Source: an uncultured Gemmiger sp.
GTDB lineage: Bacteria; Bacillota; Clostridia; Oscillospirales; Ruminococcaceae
Assembly: GCA_959018215.1 (NCBI GenBank)
Contig: CAUEKL010000026.1
Span: forward strand, 1 to 16,411
Direction: 5' to 3'
DNA length: 16,411 nucleotides
Within the stretch, counting starts at the first letter, position 1, and each line of letters opens with the position of its first letter. Under the pieces are notes generated by a model. That model saw only the letters and a program-made list of their open reading frames with translations. It ran no database searches and was not told the DNA's origin. Positions 13,050 to 16,411 of this stretch are shown here, piece after piece. A program made the translations under genes and the position numbers.

Positions 13050-14661
13050 ATGTATGATTTTCTGCGTTCCGGTGCCGTTCCAGAATCTCTTCCCGGCTCA
13101 GCCCGTATTTGCGGGCGATGTCCCGGGCGTAGCTCAGTCCGTCCGGGGTGGTGCGCAGGATGCGGTAACTGCGGGTGCCGTCGCCCACATTCTGCATCTG
13201 GGCCACCAGATTGTCCAGCTTGCCGGGGCCTACGCTCAGCTCTTCCACACGCTGGCTCAGTTCATGAATGTGGGTCACATACAGCCCGCCGCAGCCGATC
13301 TGACTGATGGCGGCCAGTACCTCGGCGGCGATGTAACCCCCTTCCAGCAGGCTGGTGGAGCTGAAGCTCTCGTCCATCAGCAGCAGGTCGGTGTTGCGCA
13401 GCCGGGGCAGGATGGCGCTGATGCGGGCACATTCGCTTTCCAGCCGTCCCTTGCCGTAGTTGTCCTCGTCGGATGCGGGAAAGTGGGTGTAAATGCCGGT
13501 GACCGGGCTCATCTCTGCCTCCTCCGCAGGCACCGGAAGTCCCAGCTGGAACAGCGCCTGGGCCATGCCCACCGCATAGCAGAAGATGGATTTGCCGCCG
13601 TGGTTGGGGCCGGTCACCAGATAAAACCGCCCTTTTTCATCCAGGCAGAAATCGTTGCATACAATAGGGTCGCTGAGGTTTTTTAAGGCCAGCATGGGAT
13701 TGTACACGTTGTGCAGCCGCAGGGCCCGGTCCTGTACCGGACGGATGGCCGGGCGGCACACCGGACAGCCGGCCTGCCGCAGCTGGCATACAAAGGGGAC
13801 CGCCGCGGCCAGAAACCGCAGATCGTCCATCAGATCGATGAAGAACCGGGTCTCGTCATGGAAGAATTGAGCAATCACCGGCTCCCAGCTGCGGATGGTC
13901 TTGGCAAAGATGGTGTCAAGGGCACGGCATACGGCACTGTTCAATGCCTGACGCTCGTCGGCGCGCCCGGCTTTACTCACGTTGGCAAAGCCTGACATGC
14001 ACACCATGTCGTCTTTGTCCCGGCCCAGCAGCCTGTCCAGTACGCTGCCCTGGCGGAAAGGCCGGGTGTGCAGGTCCAGCAATCCCGCCTCGGTCACATG
14101 CAGGCTGCCGTCCAGATTCAGCCCCAAGGAGATGCTCTTCACCTGTCCGATCTGCCGGTCCAGGGCCTTCAGGTGGGATTGCAGGGCTTGGTAATCCTCA
14201 CTGTCACAGCGGGCCCGGATTTCTTCCTTCAGCCGCCGCAGACCGGCGCTGCGCAGCTCCAGCGGTGCCAGCCGGCAACGGAACAGTTCCACCAGTTCCA
14301 GATACTGCTCAATGTACCGGGTGCTGGCCAGGCCGCTTTCCAGACTTCCGTCGCCCTGCTTCAGTACTTTGCGCATCTCCCAGGCGTCCCGGATCAGGGG
14401 CAGGGCATCCCGGATCAGCCCCTGTAAGGATTCGCTGTCTGCAATTTCCAGAATCAGCTCGGCCCGGTACGCCAGTACAGCGGGTTCACAGCTGAAAAAG
14501 CGTTCCAGCTGCAGATCCGCAATGCCCCGGTAGCTTTCCCGGCGGATGTCGATCATCCGGTCCAGCTGTAATGTATGGATGAATTCGGTGTCCGGCAGGG
14601 CACAGCGTTCCGGCGGGGGATACCCGGCGGGAAACAGAAGGCGGAAAGATTCATTGGCCAT
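13048..14661 (-). CDS. Non-canonical MutS-family ATPase
   Basis: The 537-residue protein has the MutS ATPase domain at its C-terminus: Walker A GPNHGGKS (351-358), the signature region GKGRLESECARI (404-415), Walker B LLLMDES (426-432) and H-loop THIHEL (463-468). The remaining ~350 residues are helical and match the MutS core loosely. I see no N-terminal mismatch-recognition domain (FxE), no connector and no C-terminal Smr domain, so it is neither MutS1 nor MutS2. It is one of the shorter MutS-related proteins of Firmicutes with unknown DNA target. ATG 14661 was chosen because GAAAGGGAC lies 8 bp ahead and the upstream frame runs over the gene's own promoter. It is monocistronic, with a good promoter that faces away from glmM. 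Confidence 0.85.
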   Translation of the reverse strand: MANESFRLLFPAGYPPPERCALPDTEFIHTLQLDRMIDIRRESYRGIADLQLERFFSCEPAVLAYRAELILEIADSESLQGLIRDALPLIRDAWEMRKVLKQGDGSLESGLASTRYIEQYLELVELFRCRLAPLELRSAGLRRLKEEIRARCDSEDYQALQSHLKALDRQIGQVKSISLGLNLDGSLHVTEAGLLDLHTRPFRQGSVLDRLLGRDKDDMVCMSGFANVSKAGRADERQALNSAVCRALDTIFAKTIRSWEPVIAQFFHDETRFFIDLMDDLRFLAAAVPFVCQLRQAGCPVCRPAIRPVQDRALRLHNVYNPMLALKNLSDPIVCNDFCLDEKGRFYLVTGPNHGGKSIFCYAVGMAQALFQLGLPVPAEEAEMSPVTGIYTHFPASDEDNYGKGRLESECARISAILPRLRNTDLLLMDESFSSTSLLEGGYIAAEVLAAISQIGCGGLYVTHIHELSQRVEELSVGPGKLDNLVAQMQNVGDGTRSYRILRTTPDGLSYARDIARKYGLSREEILERHRNAENHT

Positions 14662-14698
14662 AACGCAGTCCCTTTCTACATAGGATTTCCTGGTTTCC

Positions 14699-14727
14699 AT
14701 CTTACCTGTAAAAGGCGGGAACGTCAA
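14699..14727 (-). promoter_or_regulatory. Promoter of the MutS-like gene
   Basis: On the - strand, TTGACG (14727-14722), a 17-bp spacer and TAAGAT (14704-14699). It is strong and lies 38 bp before ATG 14661. Confidence 0.8.
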
Positions 14728-14748
14728 TTCATTTACGACCTGCTTTGC

Positions 14749-14777
14749 TGGACATTTGGCCGTGCATGCGGTACAAT
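14749..14777 (+). promoter_or_regulatory. Promoter of the phosphohexose mutase gene
   Basis: TGGACA (14749-14754), a 17-bp spacer and TACAAT (14772-14777). The predicted start is near 14784, about 68 nt before ATG 14852. It is divergent from the MutS-like promoter. Confidence 0.75.
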
Positions 14778-14851
14778 AGACACGAACCGCAGCTGTGCGC
14801 CCCGGCGCCCACGGTTTGAATCTGCTTTGTATCACCTGAAAGGGGAACACA

Positions 14852-16258
14852 ATGGGTAAATATTTTGGTACTGACGGCTTCCGCGGGGAAGCCAACATCA
14901 ACCTGACCGCAGACCACGCCTACAAGGTGGGCCGGTTCCTGGGCTGGTATTATAATGAAAAACGCCGCCGTGCCGCCGAGGAGGGCCTGGCCCCCCAACA
15001 GGGCCCGGCCCGTATCGTCATCGGCAAGGACACCCGCCGTTCCAGCTATATGTTTGAGTACAGCCTGGTGGGCGGTCTGGTGGCTTCCGGGGCGGACGCC
15101 TACCTGCTGCACGTCACCACCACCCCGTCTGTGGCCTACATTGCCCGGGTGGACAATTTCGACTGCGGCATCATGATCTCCGCTTCCCATAACCCCTACT
15201 ACGACAACGGCATCAAGCTGATCAACGGGCAGGGCGAAAAGATGGACGAAGAGACCATCGCCCTGGTGGAAGCCTACCTGGACGGCAACCTGGAAGCCTT
15301 CGGCCAGAAGTGGGAGGAGCTGCCCTTTGCCCATCGGGACAAGATCGGCTGCACCGTGGACTACATCTCCGGCCGGAACCGGTATATCGGCTACCTCATC
15401 AGCCTGGGCATGTACAGCTTCCGCGGGGTGAAGGTCGGCTTGGACTGCGCCAACGGCTCCAGCTGGAACATCGCCAAGGCCGTGTTCGACGCCCTGGGCG
15501 CCACCACCTATGTCATCAACGCCGAACCCAACGGTGTGAACATCAACCTCAACGCCGGTTCCACCCACATCGAGGGCCTGCAGAAGTTCGTGGTGGAAAA
15601 GGGTCTGGATGTGGGCTTTGCCTACGACGGCGACGCGGACCGCTGCCTGTGTGTGGATGAAAAGGGCAATGTGGTCACCGGTGACCATATTCTGTACATC
15701 TACGGCCGGTATATGAAGGAACGCGGCAAGCTGGTCACCAACACGGTGGTCACCACCGTCATGTCCAACTTCGGCCTGTACAAGGCTTTTGATGAGCTGG
15801 ATATCGACTATGCCAAGACCGCCGTGGGCGATAAGTATGTCTACGAGTATATGCAGCAGCATGGCAGCCGCATCGGCGGCGAGCAGAGCGGCCACATCAT
15901 CTTCTCCAAGTATGCCTCCACCGGCGACGGCATCCTTACCAGCCTGAAGCTGATGGAAGTGATGATGGCCCGCAAGAAGCCCATGAGCGAACTGGCCGCC
16001 CCGCTGGCCATCTACCCCCAGGTATTGGTCAATGTACGGGTGACTGACAAGGCTGCTGCCCAGAACGACCCCGATGTGCAGGCTGCTGTGCAGGCTGTCG
16101 CCGCCGAGCTGGGGGATACCGGCCGTATCCTGGTGCGGGAATCCGGCACCGAGCCTCTGGTCCGTGTGATGGTGGAAGCTCCCAGCAAGGAGACCTGCCA
16201 GAAATATGTGGACCAGGTTGTGGAGGTCATCCGCCAAAAAGGATACGAACAGGCGTAA
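14852..16258 (+). CDS. glmM: Phosphoglucosamine mutase (GlmM-like alpha-D-phosphohexomutase)
   Basis: This 468-residue cytoplasmic enzyme interconverts glucosamine-6-P and glucosamine-1-P, the step before UDP-GlcNAc for peptidoglycan. The opening MGKYFGTDGFRGEAN is typical of GlmM. The catalytic Ser is S112 in ISASHNP (109-115), the metal site DGDADR is at 259-264, the sugar site GGEQSGH at 342-348 and the phosphate site RESGTEPLVRVM at 429-440. All key residues are present. It is slightly longer than usual (about 445-450), with an insert around residues 36-51 (NEKRRRAAEEGLAPQQ). ATG 14852 has AAAGGGG about 6 bp ahead. A phosphomannomutase/phosphoglucomutase role is the alternative, but the opening favours GlmM. 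No clear terminator follows. Confidence 0.88.
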   Translation: MGKYFGTDGFRGEANINLTADHAYKVGRFLGWYYNEKRRRAAEEGLAPQQGPARIVIGKDTRRSSYMFEYSLVGGLVASGADAYLLHVTTTPSVAYIARVDNFDCGIMISASHNPYYDNGIKLINGQGEKMDEETIALVEAYLDGNLEAFGQKWEELPFAHRDKIGCTVDYISGRNRYIGYLISLGMYSFRGVKVGLDCANGSSWNIAKAVFDALGATTYVINAEPNGVNINLNAGSTHIEGLQKFVVEKGLDVGFAYDGDADRCLCVDEKGNVVTGDHILYIYGRYMKERGKLVTNTVVTTVMSNFGLYKAFDELDIDYAKTAVGDKYVYEYMQQHGSRIGGEQSGHIIFSKYASTGDGILTSLKLMEVMMARKKPMSELAAPLAIYPQVLVNVRVTDKAAAQNDPDVQAAVQAVAAELGDTGRILVRESGTEPLVRVMVEAPSKETCQKYVDQVVEVIRQKGYEQA

Positions 16259-16305
16259 AAAATCCAGAAACTTCAAATTTTTTTCAAAAAAATCAAAAAA
16301 ACCGC

Positions 16306-16334
16306 TTGACAAAACCATTCAAAGCCGTTATAAT
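16306..16334 (+). promoter_or_regulatory. Consensus promoter of the tRNA-Pro gene
   Basis: TTGACA (16306-16311), 17 bp, TATAAT (16329-16334): perfect consensus. The predicted start is near 16341, about 25 nt before the mature tRNA. The A/T-rich stretch 16259-16305 before it holds no clear terminator. Confidence 0.93.
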
Positions 16335-16365
16335 CATACATGCTGATTGACCGGCCCGGTCGTAA

Positions 16366-16411
16366 CCGGGTGTAGCGCAGTTTGGTAGCGCGCTTGAATG
16401 GGGTTCAAGAG
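16366..16411 (+). tRNA. tRNA-Pro(GGG), 3'-truncated by the window
   Basis: A 7-nt acceptor strand CCGGGTG (16366-16372), TA at positions 8-9, D-arm GCGC-AGTTTGGTA-GCGC (16375-16391), G26, then anticodon stem CTTGA (16393-16397) with loop ATGGGGT and TCAAG. The anticodon is GGG (16400-16402) followed by G37, as expected for tRNA-Pro. The T-arm and 3' acceptor strand lie beyond the window. A hairpin CCCGGT-CGTA-ACCGGG (16355-16370) overlaps its 5' end. Confidence 0.88.

Noticed and set aside
16259..16305. A/T-rich stretch after the mutase as a rho-independent terminator
   Set aside because: It has A- and T-runs but no GC-rich stem, so no terminator is called. Read-through toward the tRNA is possible.
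14729..16318. A 529-codon open frame on the - strand
   Set aside because: It is antisense to the phosphohexose mutase, whose catalytic motifs are all intact on the + strand.

Overview
The window looks like chromosomal DNA from a GC-rich member of the Clostridia, probably gut Oscillospiraceae/Ruminococcaceae of the Faecalibacterium/Gemmiger/Subdoligranulum kind. This rests on the AAGGAGG ribosome sites, the gene families (nucleoside ABC transporter plus PyNP, DUF3793, FeoA-FeoA-FeoB with a Cys-rich partner) and GC-rich coding with AT-rich gaps. The genus is an inference. No phage, transposon, rRNA or CRISPR is visible. Two genes are cut by the window: an ABC ATPase at the left edge and a tRNA-Pro at the right edge.

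Layout. 1-4015 (+): the end of a nucleoside-import operon (ATPase, two permeases) followed by pyrimidine-nucleoside phosphorylase, so uptake and cleavage of nucleosides are coupled. 4100-5351 (-): an ECF sigma factor and its zinc-finger membrane anti-sigma factor, with a good ECF-type promoter in front that suggests autoregulation. 5495-6689 (-): a membrane diguanylate cyclase. 6760-11297: an iron island with a DUF3793 gene (+), a DtxR-family metalloregulator (-), and feoA-feoA-feoB plus a Cys-rich membrane peptide (+). 11325-13049 (+): two tRNA-modification genes, TcdA-like and TtcA-like. 13048-14727 (-): a non-canonical MutS-family ATPase. 14749-16258 (+): phosphoglucosamine/phosphohexose mutase (GlmM-like). 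16306-16411 (+): a consensus promoter and the 5' half of tRNA-Pro(GGG).

The most interesting part is the iron island. An 18-bp dyad, RGTTAGC-N4-RCTAACY, close to the DtxR/IdeR iron box, occurs five times and a degenerate sixth copy lies in the feo promoter. The copies sit before DUF3793 (two), before dtxR, before feoA1 (one clear, one degenerate) and between feoA2 and feoB. The regulator gene lies in the middle. This ties the uncharacterised DUF3793 protein to ferrous-iron homeostasis. Between the two dyads before DUF3793 there is a promoter followed by a hairpin with a T-run, so the leader could be an attenuator or could release a metal-controlled small RNA of about 70 nt.
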